Part shown: positions 48,685-61,123 of the stretch, piece by piece
How the letters are laid out: each line of letters starts with the position of its first letter
Position numbering within the stretch: position 1 is the first letter of the stretch
Translations under genes and position numbers: made by a program
Source: Artemisia argyi
Lineage: Eukaryota; Streptophyta; Magnoliopsida; Asterales; Asteraceae
DNA: 64,000 bases
Direction: 5' to 3'
Assembly (NCBI GenBank): GCA_030686995.1
Contig: CM060708.1
Coordinates: forward strand, 185,148,126 to 185,212,125
The notes under the pieces: model-generated
Database searches by the model: none
Told to the model about the DNA's origin: nothing
Seen by the model: the letters and a program-made list of their open reading frames with translations, nothing else

Positions 48685-48689
48685 TAAGT

Positions 48690-48966
48690 CATCATCTACC
48701 AACGATGATGTCTTAGTTGGTGGAGGACATTCATCGAATCTCATGTTAAGTGACTATTCTACTCTCACTGTTTCTTTGTTAAGAACAACGTAGGCTTTAC
48801 TATTTTGGAAGTAACCTAGGAAGACACCTTCATAAGACTTTGGGTCAAACTTGGTGAGGTAATCTTTTGTGTTTAATATGAAGCATTTGCTTCTAAACAC
48901 TATAAAGTAATTAAGAGTGGGTTTCCTACCTTTTAAGATCTCATATGGTGTTTTTCATAAGATTGG
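48690..48966 (-). pseudogene. Copia integrase C-terminal fragment
   Basis: The minus strand reads TPYEILKGRKPTLNY, ILNTKDYLTKFDPKSYEGVF then LGYFQNSKAYVVLN, a TAG, and FDECPPPTKTSSLVDDD. This is the region after the integrase core in copia pol. It continues the fragment at 44691-45532 once the solo LTR is removed. It is cut at 48966 by an Athila-type LTR fragment. Confidence 0.82.
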
Positions 48967-49216
48967 TGATGCGTGTTTTTGCAACCTTGCAAAAGGTTTT
49001 ACCTCTCAAGGGATCTTGAGAAGCTTGCAACCCCCACCAGGCAGTGTACCTAACCGTTGTAGTATAGTATAGTGACAAGTACTGGGGGATTGATCGTTCA
49101 ACTCAAAGAATAGTGTTCGCTAGGGTTAAAACTCAATTAAACTAAGTCTAGATGTGAGGGATGATTCTTTTTGTATTTTTATATTTTATGGAAAGCAAGT
49201 AAAAATCTCGGGTTTA
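48967..49216 (-). repeat. Athila-type LTR fragment, reversed
   Basis: This is the reverse complement of the last 240-250 bp of the LTR seen at 52115-53521 (it starts TGATGCGTG, with CCCCCACCAGGCAGTGTACC). It is more diverged than the full elements. It is truncated at 49216 by a CACTA-like terminus; the rest is not in the window. Confidence 0.75.
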
Positions 49217-50235
49217 CACTAGTACAGATATGGCCTTTCGTCACACATAGCGTATTTCGAATGGTCACACAGCAACATATTTACATGACTAAATGTACCA
49301 GCCTTAAATAAACAGCCACACTTGATCCGACTTGTATGACCATTTCGTAAAATATATGTCACACATTTGTGTATATATGTGACCAGAGGGTAACTGGTAA
49401 ATATTTTTCGACATTTTAGTCACTTTTAATTCGGGACGTGTGACAGATACAAATAAGCTCGAAACATTAGTCACACTATAGATATACATATGTGACAAAT
49501 ATATGTCACACAATTGAACAGTGTGAACAAAAAGATATATGGTCACATGAAGTACTTGCGTATGTGGCTAAATTATATAGTCAAGTTTGTCACACATTAT
49601 ATAAACGTGACTGCTATTCTTTGCTGAATAGTTAGCCACATATGAATTTGAAATGTGTGACAACTAAAAACTCAGTTTGAAGCGTTAGTCACGAAATGCA
49701 TTTAAGAGTGACAAATATATGTCACACACTTGAAGAGTGTGACCAAATGTCATATATGGTCACACTAAACCATAGAAACATGATTAAGTGTAACTAAAAT
49801 TCGATACATATGGTCACGTAAGTTAATATGTGTGTCTAAAGTTTAGTGTGTGTTTGTTTTCCAAATCCTAATGTGTATAGCCACACTTAATTGAAGCACG
49901 ATCATGTGACTATAGGCTTTACAATAGTCACACCATATCACACATGTGTATCTAAATGATGTTTATGGCCTCATCATAAGGGTATTATATGTGATCAATA
50001 CATTCAAAATAGTCACATTGTAAAATATTCATGTGACTATTATTTATAGCAAAATTTGAAGTCGGTTATCAATAACCTTGATATTAGTCATATTGAGTTT
50101 TTATGTGACTAAATTAAAGATGCTATATATATGGTCACATGAAGTATTTATTTAGGTGTCTAAATCATAGAGTCATATTTTGTCACACATTATTTAAGTG
50201 TAGTCACAAATTGATACATATGGTCACACATTTCT
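49217..50235. repeat. Subterminal repeats of the second CACTA
   Basis: GTCACAC, GTGTGAC and TATGGTCACA words recur dozens of times in both orientations. No gene is present. This fits TNPA-binding subterminal arrays. Confidence 0.65.
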
Positions 50236-50751
50236 GATAACTTATGTACTTTGTAACCCCTATAGGAACAGTGTTACTTGAGTTTCTAAAGTCAATTTTC
50301 AACTTTAATGAAGTAATATGTTACTAAATTTTCTGCAAGTGCATATACATGATAAATGGAAAATGCAAATAGAATAAAGCATGCCTGCAAGTAGATATAC
50401 TAGTGAAAACTGCAAATTTTTTCATTGCCATAGAAAAGCTTGACTTTTTTTAGTCAAAATCCATTACAATAGGCTAAATTATACAAACAACTATTGTAAT
50501 AGCAGTAGTAACTTAATAATAGTATTAGTAACTTTTGTACAAACAACCGAGTTGTAATCTCACAAAAGGTGAATTATATTACTTACCAAAAGGTTTTTTG
50601 CAACATAAACAATTGCTGATATGGGCATTCCGAAGATCAGATACAAAGAAGAACATACAATTCTCTGTTTAATGAAAACAGAGAAGCTACACCCCTGCTA
50701 CCTCCAAACACCTTATCTTCTTTTATTTCGTTCTTGCATTTGTCTCTCATA
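50236..50751. other. Spacer
   Basis: AT-rich; nothing supported. A GTGGTAACAAA-type or LTR boundary for the downstream ORF could not be found. Confidence 0.4.
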
Positions 50752-52114
50752 CTAAGTATGAATTCTTTCAATGAGATCTTTAACTACCTCTGTACTTTCT
50801 TCACATGTGATCTTTATAGATATCATCACAGCAAGTAAATTAGCACTCAAAGGATACTCTTTTTCTGCAAGCATAAAAACATCAACTCCACCTTGTGTTG
50901 ATAACTGATGTACATTGCAGCTATCATAAAACTTCCATGAAGTTGAGAGATCATGAATTGGGAAGTTCCAATAGATATCAGGTGGATCAGGTTCATATAA
51001 CCTGTGTAACTCAACCCACAGCTCTTGCTCTTTCACATCTGGCTTCTTGATTGTTTTGAGTTTTTTTTAACCAACTCCCATAATCTGACTAAGTCTTCTC
51101 TGTCACTTCTTCTTATCAATTCCTGAAAACTTTTGCACACTGCTGATCCTCCACCAAGCCTGATTATCTTCCAAGCCTTTCCAAATTTATTTTTGTAAAT
51201 CTCCCAGTCTATGATTGGATGTCTAGATTGAATAGGATCAACATATAATGTTTCAGGAACAATCACCATCATCTGATTAAGAAAAGAGCTATCTTCATTT
51301 ATTTGTGAATCATTCTTCTTCTCAGCATGCTTGTCTTTAATGATCTTTTGTTTCTTTGATGGTGTTTCTTTTGTACCCATGGGGATAAACTTTTCTTCAA
51401 TATATCTCTTGCATTAGTAGTATAGATGTGCAATTTCGTCATATGTCTTTCCCCTGAGTTGATGAGGTTTATAAAAACCTTGATTCTTTAAGTATATCTT
51501 CATTACACTCATGAGCGGAGACTTTGTGGGATTTCTTTTCCTCTTCTGACTTTGACCTTGCTTCATTGACTTACTTAGTTGACTCAAAGCTAATTCTACA
51601 CCTCTTTCATTTATCAAATCAGCAAGTCTTTGTACTCTGTTATCATCAGTTAAAGTCTTATCTTTGTAAAGTTCTGCAACTCTAGCCTGTAGAACTTCAT
51701 CCTCATCAATAAAAGCTTGCATTTTTTCTGCATGAGCTCTTTTTTTCTCCTTTTCTTGAAGAATGAATGCTATTTGCTCTTCTGTTTCAAATTCAGACAC
51801 TTTAGATCTCCTTTTCTCATCCATAAAGTTAGCTATTTCAGCTTCATCAACTCTCTTTGCAACCTCTTCAGTAGTAGAAACTTTATTTGTTGTAGCAGCA
51901 GAAACATCTTGTACCACCTTAGCCAGTTGTTCAACATTACTAGTAGCAGCAGTTTCTCCCAAACTAGTATTAGTCTCCACCATGATCTTTGAAGCTTGTA
52001 CAATATTTTCACCAAGAAATTCCACTACCTGCTTTTTATTTACATCTTCCAAAACCGCCTCATTACCCTCATTGTCAGCAACTACATAGTCATCATCCAT
52101 ATTATCACCACTAT
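50752..52114 (-). pseudogene. C-terminal half of a daisy-family retroelement post-pol ORF
   Basis: Minus strand, continuing 61124-62477 in frame once the Athila-type insertion and one ACTAT copy are removed. It starts with GDNMDDDYVVADNEGNE, has coiled-coil Glu/Lys stretches, then YLKNQGFYKPHQLRGKTYDE, SAVCKSFQELIRRSDREDLV and WKFYDSCNVHQLS with a final MLAEKEYPLSANLL block. This order matches the long ORF that follows or is fused behind copia pol in Asteraceae; no biochemical role is known to me. A TAA at 51414-51416 interrupts it. An eight-A run (51061-51068 on the plus strand) shifts the frame. It ends at 50752. Confidence 0.65.
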
Positions 52115-53521
52115 TGATGAGGCGAAAAATGATCCGTTTTTAGGGGGTCATTTAAGCCCGAATCCGACTTTATTTGATCAAATATTGCCCTAAATCGTTC
52201 CTTTTGTGATTTTAGGTGTTTGGAGAGTGAATTCTGGAAAAGAAGCCATTTTGGACGTTTTTGGAGCATAAAAGTGAAGAAAACGGCAAAGTACTAAATT
52301 TCCATGCTGAAGATACAAGGTGACGGTGTCAAGACCACCATCTTGACGGCGTCAGACATGAGGAATTAAACATCGTAGGTGGTGACGGCGTCAGAAGGAT
52401 TCATGACGGCGTCAAAGTGGCAAGAATAAAATACCGTGGGTGGTGACGGCGTCACATAGGCCGTCATAAGTGGATCAAGGCCGTCCGAGGAAGTATATGG
52501 CGGCGAGGTGACGGCGTCACAAGTAACTCTTGACGCCGTCAGCCTGTTTTTCCTATATATAGTTTTCTAGTTTTTTCATTAAAAGAGAAAAAGTTTTGGT
52601 GAAACCCTAAAGACGATTTTGGTGCCTCTTTTACAGGTTTTTCAAGGGTTCCAAACCCTTGAGACCTTGCATTGTAATTGAGATAAGTGTACTTTCAATT
52701 CAATCAATATGTCTATGTGTTGGTTGTTTATATCTTGTTCTTGTCTCAATTCTACTATGCTAGGCTAGATCTCTTTTGTGTTTGCTTAGATCTAATGAAA
52801 CCTAGATGTTGATTATGTGTTGATTACTTGTCTATTCTTGTTTTGAATGAATGATTTATATGTTAGGCTTAAGAAAACTGGCAGATCTCCAAATGGTAAC
52901 ATGCTTGAACGTCTTAAGAAACATGAACCGAGGCGTACTAGGTCTTTATTGGTTGTATTTAATGCATGAGCCACTGTTTATAATCCCTATAGTTGTGCTG
53001 GGTCATGGTGTAGGAGGAGATAAGAGCTCATAGAGTTGGGGAGTTATGTATGCCACCCCACGAATGGTATTAAGGAATACAATCCGTCATTCATACAAGT
53101 GTAACAAGTAATTAACATGTAAAAGATATCTAGGGAGTAATGAAGTCTAAGTAAACACAATTTCTCCAATTACTGCTCACAACTTTAGTATAATTAGTTT
53201 ATTTTCATTTTTATTATTTTATTTTGATTGCATCTTAGTTTTGGGTTAGTTGAATAGCAACTAATTCCGCCCACTCTTCCAAAACCCGAGATTTTACTTG
53301 CTTTCATAAAAATATAAAAATACAAAAAATAATCATCCCTCATCTCTAGAACTATTAATTAGGTTTTCTAATCCTAGCGACACTATTCCTAAGCTGAACG
53401 ATCAATCCCCCAGTACTTGTCACTATACTATACTACAACGATCAGGTACACTGCCTGGTGGGGGTTGTAAGCTTCTCGAGATCCCTCGAGAGGTAAAGCA
53501 AGGTGCGATTCCCACGCATCA
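52115..53521 (+). repeat. 5' LTR of Athila-type element 2
   Basis: 1407 bp, TGATGAGGCG to ACGCATCA. Palindromes TGACGGCGTCA lie at 52344, 52383, 52404, 52444 and 52509, TGACGCCGTCA at 52531, and a variant TGACGGTGTCA at 52321. A TATATATA box follows near 52554. Confidence 0.92.
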
Positions 53522-53527
53522 AGTTTT

Positions 53528-53545
53528 TGGCGCCGCAGCCCGGGG
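53528..53545 (+). other. Primer binding site
   Basis: TGGCGCCGCAGCCCGGGG, the same site and spacing as in element 1. Confidence 0.7.
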
Positions 53546-53693
53546 AATAGTTATTGTCTAGGTTAGGATTTCTTTTTATTAGTTCTACTTGCTAGATTCC
53601 TTTCTAGTAAGATTTTTATTTTTATTTTTAGGTCTTCTTTAGTCTATCTTATTTCTTCGTGCCTTTGTTCGTAACTCTTTACCATCCGACATC

Positions 53694-55142
53694 ATAGAAG
53701 GTGGTAACATCTTTGAACCCATCATCCCACCACAACAAAACCCACCATTAGAACCCCTTGGGCCCCGAACCTTAGGAGAGTATTCCCGACCTAGCCACCA
53801 AGGCTACCGAAACACCATTGAGCTCACCGGAGCCAATGTGACCCCCTTGCGATCCGACACCATCCGGTTGGTGCAAAGCGGATGTGCATTCCATGGACTT
53901 CGTTCCGAAGATCCAAACCAACACCTTAAGGACTTCCTCAAAATTGTAGATTCTATAGACCTAGGTGTTGAAACTAGAGAGACTACCTGTTTACGCCTAT
54001 TCCAATTCTCTCTACGGGATCAAGCTAGTCAATGGCTTGAGCGTTTACCCGCGGGATCCATCACCACATGGGATGATCTCACCACTCGTTTCCTTGCTCA
54101 ATTTTTCCCACCCGGGAGAACTACTAAACTTAGGAATGACATCTTGATGTTCCAACAACGTCAAAATGAAACCTTTTATGAAGCATGGAGCCGATATAAA
54201 GACCTACTCCGAAAAGTTCCTCATCATGGGATCGAACCATGGCTGCAGATCCAAATCTTTTATGGTAAGGTTGACTATCAAACAAGGAAAGCCATTGATT
54301 ACGCAGCCAAGGGTAGGCTAGATAGACTTAGCATTGACGAATGCTAGAAAGTTCTTGAGGAGTTGGCACAATACGAAGAGGAAGGATGGGAGGACCCAAT
54401 GCTCCCGAGCAAAGCAAAGCTTGATTACGCACGTGCCATCCAAGAACAATTGTTGGGAAGCATCGAGAAACAGGTAAAAGAACTGATGAGTATTGAGAAA
54501 TTGGCCGTTGAACCCGTGTGGAACCCTAATCCACATAGGAATACGGTTATCAGCCAAAATTTTCCTGAACGCTCACGGCAAGAGGAATTCGAAGGAATAA
54601 TGGTAACCTTCATGGATAATCAGGAAAAGCAAATCCAGCACCTTGAGGCACGCATGGAAAGCACTCATAACGCCTTTATGAATTTCGCAGACCAATTCAT
54701 ATCAAGGGTCAAAGAAAAGATCAAAGAAAATTCTATACCTAAAAGAATTGAGAAAGTCTTCGAGGTGTCAACCTCTTTGGTATTTGACCAAGAGGACAGC
54801 GGGAGATTCTCCTCAAAAGCTTTACCATTAACTACCCCCCATTCTCATAAACACCCCCATACGGAGAAAAGCTCGCAAATAAATAACATTTTCGTTGGAT
54901 GCTTGCGAACTACATTCCCGATCTCATCTGAAAAACGTTCTTTTGGTTTTAAACCCGGTGTAAAGAGGTCACACCTCATAAATACCATTGATTTGAAACC
55001 TCCTATTGAACAACGTCTTTCTTCTCGCACCAATGACCCGTGCATAAGGATCAACTTGGCCAAAACATTACCCGACCCCCGATGCTACCTCACCTCTTTC
55101 CGCGACAGTAACGAGACATTCGACCCTGGTGGACCTCGTTAA
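53694..55142 (+). pseudogene. Athila gag, start lost and one stop
   Basis: The frame is collinear with the gag of element 1, but the start ATG has become ATA (53694-53696) and TAG at 54345-54347 replaces the Trp codon found in element 1. The gag domain (WLERLPAGSITTWDDL) is near identical to element 1 up to about 54169. Beyond that it diverges (YEAWSRYKDLLRKVPHHG) and has an unrelated C-terminal part with a long helix (FMDNQEKQIQHLEARMES) and no zinc knuckle or protease. It ends at 55142. Both lesions are G-to-A changes. The sharp change in similarity suggests the element is a recombinant. Confidence 0.85.
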
Positions 55143-55841
55143 CAAAATAGCTACTCATGGGTTTTACTTGTGTTTAGTTATTCACGCAAAGGGCATGGAC
55201 TAAACTTGAAACTACTCCAAACCTTACCCCACACGGGCATCTGACGGCGTCAGATTTAACTCTTGACGCCGTCAGCTCGACGGATCAGCAATATTAACCC
55301 AAAACCAATCACTTTCCAACCATACCCCACAAATCTCACCCAAGTGTTGCTACTACTCCGACTCTCAAACCCCCAATTCGACATCTTCCGCCTCCGATCT
55401 CTACTTTGTAAGTAAGTTTTCCTCATCTTTTCTCGGTTAATTATCCTTAGGACCCGTCAATTTGAAAAACCCCTTTCGCCCGAAACCCCATTCTTGACCC
55501 ACCATTAACAAATCGTAATGCCATCCAATTGGTGATTCGTAATCGTGGGGTTACCATTTGATGATGTTGTCTCACCCAAATCATGCATTAATTTAGGGAA
55601 AAACCATCATGCCTCGGATTCTTTGACTCCCCACCCCTGTTTCCTGATTTAAGGAGCGTTTGGGTAATGGGTTAAGAGTTTGAAAATTGATTTTTCCCTC
55701 GCATTTGCATGGCTATAAATCTGATCCATCTGACGGCGTCAAAAATTACTCTTGACGGCGTCAGATGTGTCTGACTGCATAAAGTTCGTATAAATTTCGC
55801 GTTCTAACCGTTTCCATTCACTCCACCTTCTTTCCAGCAAA
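55143..55841 (+). promoter_or_regulatory. Intergenic region with two palindrome doublets
   Basis: Doublets lie at 55242/55264 (TGACGGCGTCA, TGACGCCGTCA) and 55731/55753, each 22 bp start to start and with ACTCT just before the second half. CTATAAAT (55713) lies between the doublets and ORF-1. It could act as an internal promoter for ORF-1; this is inference. Confidence 0.45.
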
Positions 55842-57131
55842 ATGAGCAAAAGGTCTCGCCAACAAAAGGGTAGTTCTTCTAGATCTCAAGGGGTCAACTA
55901 TGGGGAATTAGTGCACAGTTGGGGGGAATTCAATGATGTGGATACTAGTACCAAGTATGAGGAGTTGTGCAACCACTATATCGATGCTGGGGCGGTGGTT
56001 GACTGGGATTTTCTGAGAACCAATGGGTTGGAGGCTGCATTTGTAGGGAGGTTCCGCACAGATGGGTTTGCGGGACCGCAGTGGGAGAGATTGTTTAGGT
56101 TGAGAGAGACGGTATATAGTGAGTTAGTACGGGAGTTCTTTGCGACCTTCCGTTTTGATCAAGCTGAGGCTAGGGGAGATATGGGGGGCACCACGATATA
56201 TTTTAGGATAGGGGGAGAGTTGAGGTCTTGTTCTGTGGCTGAGTTTGGTTGGAGGCTTGGGCTATATACTAGTGAGGAGGTTGATGGGGCTTTTCTGCTG
56301 AATTTGTTACATGGGGAGACTCAGCGGAATGAGATGAGGTGTGTTACCTTTTGGCCAAACATAGGGAATGGGGCTTATACCTCGACTACTGGGGCTGCAT
56401 CGATCAGGGACCCCATTGTTAGGCTAGTTCACAGGTGCATCACATACAGCTTGTCTGCACGTCATGGCACCACTCACCGTATCACTGCTTCGGACTTATT
56501 CTACTTGTACACCATCTTTTCTGAGGATGTCTATTGCAACATCCCGTTTTAGGTGGCCAGTTACTTGAGGACCAGTATGGGTGAGAGGGATATCGACAAG
56601 GTTTATGGGGGGATGTTCGTCACACGGTTGGCTCGTTCCTATGGTCTTCTTACTCCTCAGATCATAGGGTACTTGAGCGACTGTGGGAACTGCAGGGTAG
56701 TGAGGGCGAAATCCCTTAGGCAGATGAGCATTGTGATGCAGATGGGGGATGGTACCTACATATGGTACGTAGGGGCTGATAATGAGGATGATGACGGTGA
56801 TAATGAGGGAGTGCCCCAGCAGCATCAGTTTGCCGAGTATGAGGAGGGGACGGCTGATTACTACCGACACATGAGTCAGGGAGACTGGCAGGCACACCAG
56901 GGTGCCTGGATGGGTCAGATGGACACATGGCGAGCTGCTACTGACCAGCGCTTTGACTGGATGTATGATCATACCGTCCGCCAGATGCAGCACCTCTCCA
57001 CCCGAGATCAGCTTGAGCCTCACCTGCAGATTGACCCCTTCCCAGGCCGAGAGACTGACTACCCTCCCTATGGGTACACTGGACACCTCCCACCAGGCTA
57101 TGATTATCGTTTTGGTCCTCCCCCTCAGTGA
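55842..57131 (+). pseudogene. ATHILA ORF-1 family gene, one in-frame stop
   Basis: The ATG at 55842 opens 236 codons to TAG at 56550-56552. The same frame continues to 57131 (total about 429 codons), so a single C-to-T change of a Gln codon is the simplest explanation. The protein has a basic start (MSKRSRQQKGSSSRSQG), a globular domain with WERLFRLRETVYSELVREF, GELRSCSVAEFGWRLGLYTS and DPIVRLVHRCITYSLSARH, then an acidic stretch and a Pro-rich end (GYTGHLPPGYDYRFGPPPQ). This fits the ATHILA ORF-1 family of plant Ty3 elements, of unknown function. GC content is higher than in the rest of the element. Without a working gag or pol it is a passenger. Confidence 0.78.
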
Positions 57132-59716
57132 TCCATCTTGATATCTGTGATTCTTGAACAATTTATTTTTGGTTGTACGATTTGAAACATTTGGTTTGTA
57201 ATAGTTTAGGATTCGGCCTTTATTGGCTTTGAACAATTTTCATTTCTGTTCTTTTAATTAGTATTATGCACGATTAGCTTTTAATTTTTATTGATGATTT
57301 ATCTTTGCAACCCATGTTTTGTGTGATTTTTATTTGTTTGATTGTTATTTGCTTCCGTATGCATGTTTTATTTTTATTGTTGGTTGATCATGCTTCTAAA
57401 ATAAAACGTGAAAATACTTTACTATGTTGTTTGGCCTAGTCTTAACTTCAACCTAAAGGTATTTTTTGCAAAAGATAAGTGTAAGGGGAAACCCCAAATA
57501 TGTTTTTAAGAAACAAACCGATCATGATTCTCCACGATATTTAATGAACATGTATATTCGTATTTGTTAGAGTCAAATGCTTGTATTGAGTCATAATGAA
57601 GTTTTGCAGGATTTTCCAGGAAGTAGGACAAAGTTTTTCCAGAAATTTTCCGGAAACTTAACATAAGAATTTCTGCAGGTCCATTCTGACGGCGTCAGAG
57701 TATTGCTCTTGACGGCGTCAGGAGTCAAAAATCTGGAAATTTTACCGGTTTTGTTTTTCTAACGGAGTCTTATGGTTTTTGTGAATTATTAAGTTTTATA
57801 ATCTCCAGGAAATCTGTAAACTTCATTCCACAAGCATTATATCTTACTTTGTTTTCTAGGATTTAGTAACTTATATAGGATGCCGCCAATTTTACGCGAG
57901 GTTGCCTTGTCTACTTTTGTCAGGATTTACAGGTTATTTGTGACAAGAAGATGATTTATATTCTGGAAGGAAAGCTTTGATTGTTCGTTTTCTTGGAGGA
58001 AGATTTAACCTGGCCAACCTAAAATCCATACCGAGCGAATCAGAGGAGTATTTGATTTCATTCTCTTTACTTTTTAACTTTTACATTCTTTACTTGAACA
58101 TTGGGGACAATATTCATCTTAAGTGTAAGGGGAGGGTAAAAAGATGATACCTTACATATGCACTTTCGCTTGAGTTTGTTTTGTTTGATAGTAGATGAGT
58201 AATAAAACTATGAGAAATACTTGTTAGTGTAATTTTAGCGCCAAATTTAAAATTTTTTACAACATTTAGGAGTGAAACTTTAGCCATAGCAAGCGTCTCA
58301 TGGATAGGAGGTTGTATGACTAGCACATAACCGTATATTCAGAAAAATTTTCCACCCAAAAATGTGAGGTTCGCCTTTAGTTTTGATAGGAAAAGCATTT
58401 ATTATTGGTGCTTATGAGTGTACCGGTAGCATTTAGATTCTAGAACTTGCGTTAGTGATGCATCCCGAGACCGCTAGTGAGACTACATTCGTGTGGTAGG
58501 ATTTACTACATGATAAGAGGCATTAGGATCACCCTTGTGTTAAACCCGTGTTATAATTACTTGACCATTTAAGTCATATTACTTGGCTAGTTAAGTCAAC
58601 TAATTTTTCCCACACCCTTAGCGTTGTACTCATTTTTAGTACACGAAACCCCTAGTACACCCCTCCGAGCCTATCTTTTCGTTTCTAACTTTAAGCATTT
58701 TACTTAAAGGAAGAATTTGTTACACCCCACTTAAATGTACAACCAAATCGCCTTAGCCTTCCGTGTATGCGATCATTTTTAGTGCATTATTGTTATTTGT
58801 TAAACCCTAAGTTAACTTTCTAATTGATTACATGGTTGCTAAGTCGAGTCATATCCTTGTATATATTGTTTTGGGACGATTGGGACTCATGGGTAAGTAC
58901 TTATTTTATGAAGTAATGGGGAAGAACATCATATTATTACCCCCATATGAACATTAATCTTAAAAGTGCTCCAAGTGTTTTGATTTTCTTAATTCGAGTC
59001 ATTAGATTAGTTTAATGTAAAGTATGTAAAGATTCAAGTGTAAGGGGAATGCTCATACCCCTATGATGTATTATTTTGGATGGTAGGGTAAGAGTGTATG
59101 CAAAAAAAAAAAAATCGAAAAATTAAGAAAAAGAAAAAAAAAATAGAAAGGAAAAAGAGAAAAAAACATACGGACTACCATCCCGTTTCATTCTATGTTC
59201 ATTTTATGTTTTTGTTATTTTTCATTTATTAGCTTAAGTCGAGTCTAGTCTTGGCTTAGCAACGCCATATTGTACATGTAATTAACCAAGATTGTTAACT
59301 CGCCACCAGTAAAACTTCCTTTATCCAACAAAACCGTGTAATTCATATCCCTACACCTAACGTTATAACCCTTTAAAAGACTTCTTTGATAGTTTATCCT
59401 AGGTGCTTACGCCATGTGGTGGAGGTTTGATCCTTTCCCAAGCCTATGGTAATCTATTTTGCTATGACAGGTAGTGAGAGATATCTTCCATTTCCATAAT
59501 GTTATATTACTTTATTACACCCGAGAGATGTGAGTATCTAAACACTATTTGTGAGGTGCTTGTGTATGACCTCCGTGCTTGTCTATTGGTCTTTAGTGGA
59601 ACGATTATTTGTTGTAATTACTTTTATATTAGTGTTAAATGACCCCTAACTTGTCTTTTGAGTAGAATAAAAGCTCATTTGCTTGAGGACAAGCAAATCT
59701 CAAGTGTAAGGGTATA
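57132..59716 (+). other. 3' noncoding region of Athila-type element 2
   Basis: No gene is seen. From 57307 it aligns with 12618-15051 of element 1 at high identity. It includes the palindrome doublet (57687 and 57710) and an A run of 12 that is 40 long in element 1. Confidence 0.75.
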
Positions 59717-61123
59717 TGATGAGGCGAAAAATGATCCGTTTTTAGGGGGTCATTTAAGCCCGAATCCGACTTTATTTGATCAAATATTTCCCTAAATCGT
59801 TCCTTTTGTGATTTTAGGTGTTTGGAGAGTGAATTCTGGAAAAGAAGCCATTTTAGACGTTTTTGGAGCATAAAAGTGAAGAAAACGGCAAAGTACTAAA
59901 TTTCCATGCTGAAGATACAAGGTGACGGCGTCAAGACCACCATCTTGACGGCGTCAGACATGAGGAATTAAACATCGTAGGTGGTGACGGCGTAAGAAGG
60001 ATTCATGATGGCGTCAAAGTGGCAAGAATAAAATACCGTGGGTGGTGACGGCGTCACATAGGCCGTCATAAGTGGATCAAGGCCGTCCGAGGAAGTATAT
60101 GGCGGCGAGGTGACGGCGTCACAAGTAACTCTTGACGCCGTCAGCCTGTTTTTCCTATATATAGTTTTCTAGTTTTTTCATTAAAAGAGGAGAAGTTTTG
60201 GTGAAACCCTAAAGATGATTTTGGTGCCTCTTTTACAGGTTTTTCAAGGGTTCCAAACCCTTGAGACCTTGCATTATAATTGAGATAAGTGTACTTTCAA
60301 TTCAATCAATATGTCTATGTGTTGGTTGTTTATATCTTGTTCTTGTCTCAATTCTACTATGCTAGGCTAGATCTCTTTTGTGTTTGCTTAGATCTAATGA
60401 AACCTAGATGTTGATTATGTGTTGATTACTTGTCTATTCTTGTTTTGAATGAATGATTTATATGTTAGGCTTAAGAAAACAGGCAGATCTCCAAATGGTA
60501 ACATGCTTGAACGTCTTAAGAAACATGAACCGAGGCGTACTAGGTCTTTATTGGTTGTATTTAATGCATGAGCCACTGTTTACAATCCCTATAGTTGTGC
60601 TGGGTCATGGTGTAGGAGGAGATAAGAGCTCATAGAGTTGGGGAGTTATGTATGCCACCCCACGAATGGTATTAAGGAATACAATCCGTCATTCATACAA
60701 GTGTAACAAGTAATTAACATGTAAAAGATATCTAGGGAGTAATGAAGTCTAAGTAAACACAATTTCTCCAATTACTGCTCACAACTTTAGTATAATTAGT
60801 TTATTTTCATTTTTATTATTTTATTTTGATTGCATCTTAGTTTTGGGTTAGTTGAATAGCAACTAATTCTGCCCACTCTTCCAAAACCCGAGATTTTACT
60901 TGCTTTCATAAAAATATAAAAATACAAAAAATAATCATCCCTCATCTCTAGAACTATTAATTAGGTTTTCTAATCCTAGCGACACTATTCCTAAGCTGAA
61001 CGATCAATCCCCCGGTACTTGTCACTATACTATACTACAACGATCAGGTACACTGCCTGGTGGGGGTTGTAAGCTTCTCGAGATCTCTCGAGAGGTAAAG
61101 CAAGGTGCGATTCCCACGCATCA
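59717..61123 (+). repeat. 3' LTR of Athila-type element 2
   Basis: 1407 bp, the same length as the 5' LTR. Two palindromes are damaged here (TGACGGCGTAA near 59984 and TGATGGCGTCA near 60006). Confidence 0.92.

Larger units (their letters stand above)
52115..61123 (+). mobile_element. Athila-type Ty3/gypsy element 2, gag plus ORF-1, no pol
   Basis: 9009 bp with two 1407-bp LTRs (52115-53521 and 59717-61123) and the exact duplication ACTAT (52110-52114 and 61124-61128). The coding content is a broken gag and an interrupted ATHILA ORF-1 gene; no protease, RT or integrase is seen. The ends match element 1 closely but the middle differs. The LTRs differ by roughly 13-14 substitutions by eye, so it looks somewhat older than element 1. 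Confidence 0.92.

Noticed and set aside
49217..50404. CACTAGTA at 49217 and TACTAGTG at 50397 as two ends of a small CACTA
   Set aside because: Matching stops after eight bases, the right copy lacks subterminal repeats and the interrupted LTR does not resume after it.
56496..57236. 246-codon minus-strand frame
   Set aside because: It overlaps the ATHILA ORF-1 gene in antisense and looks like a shadow frame.
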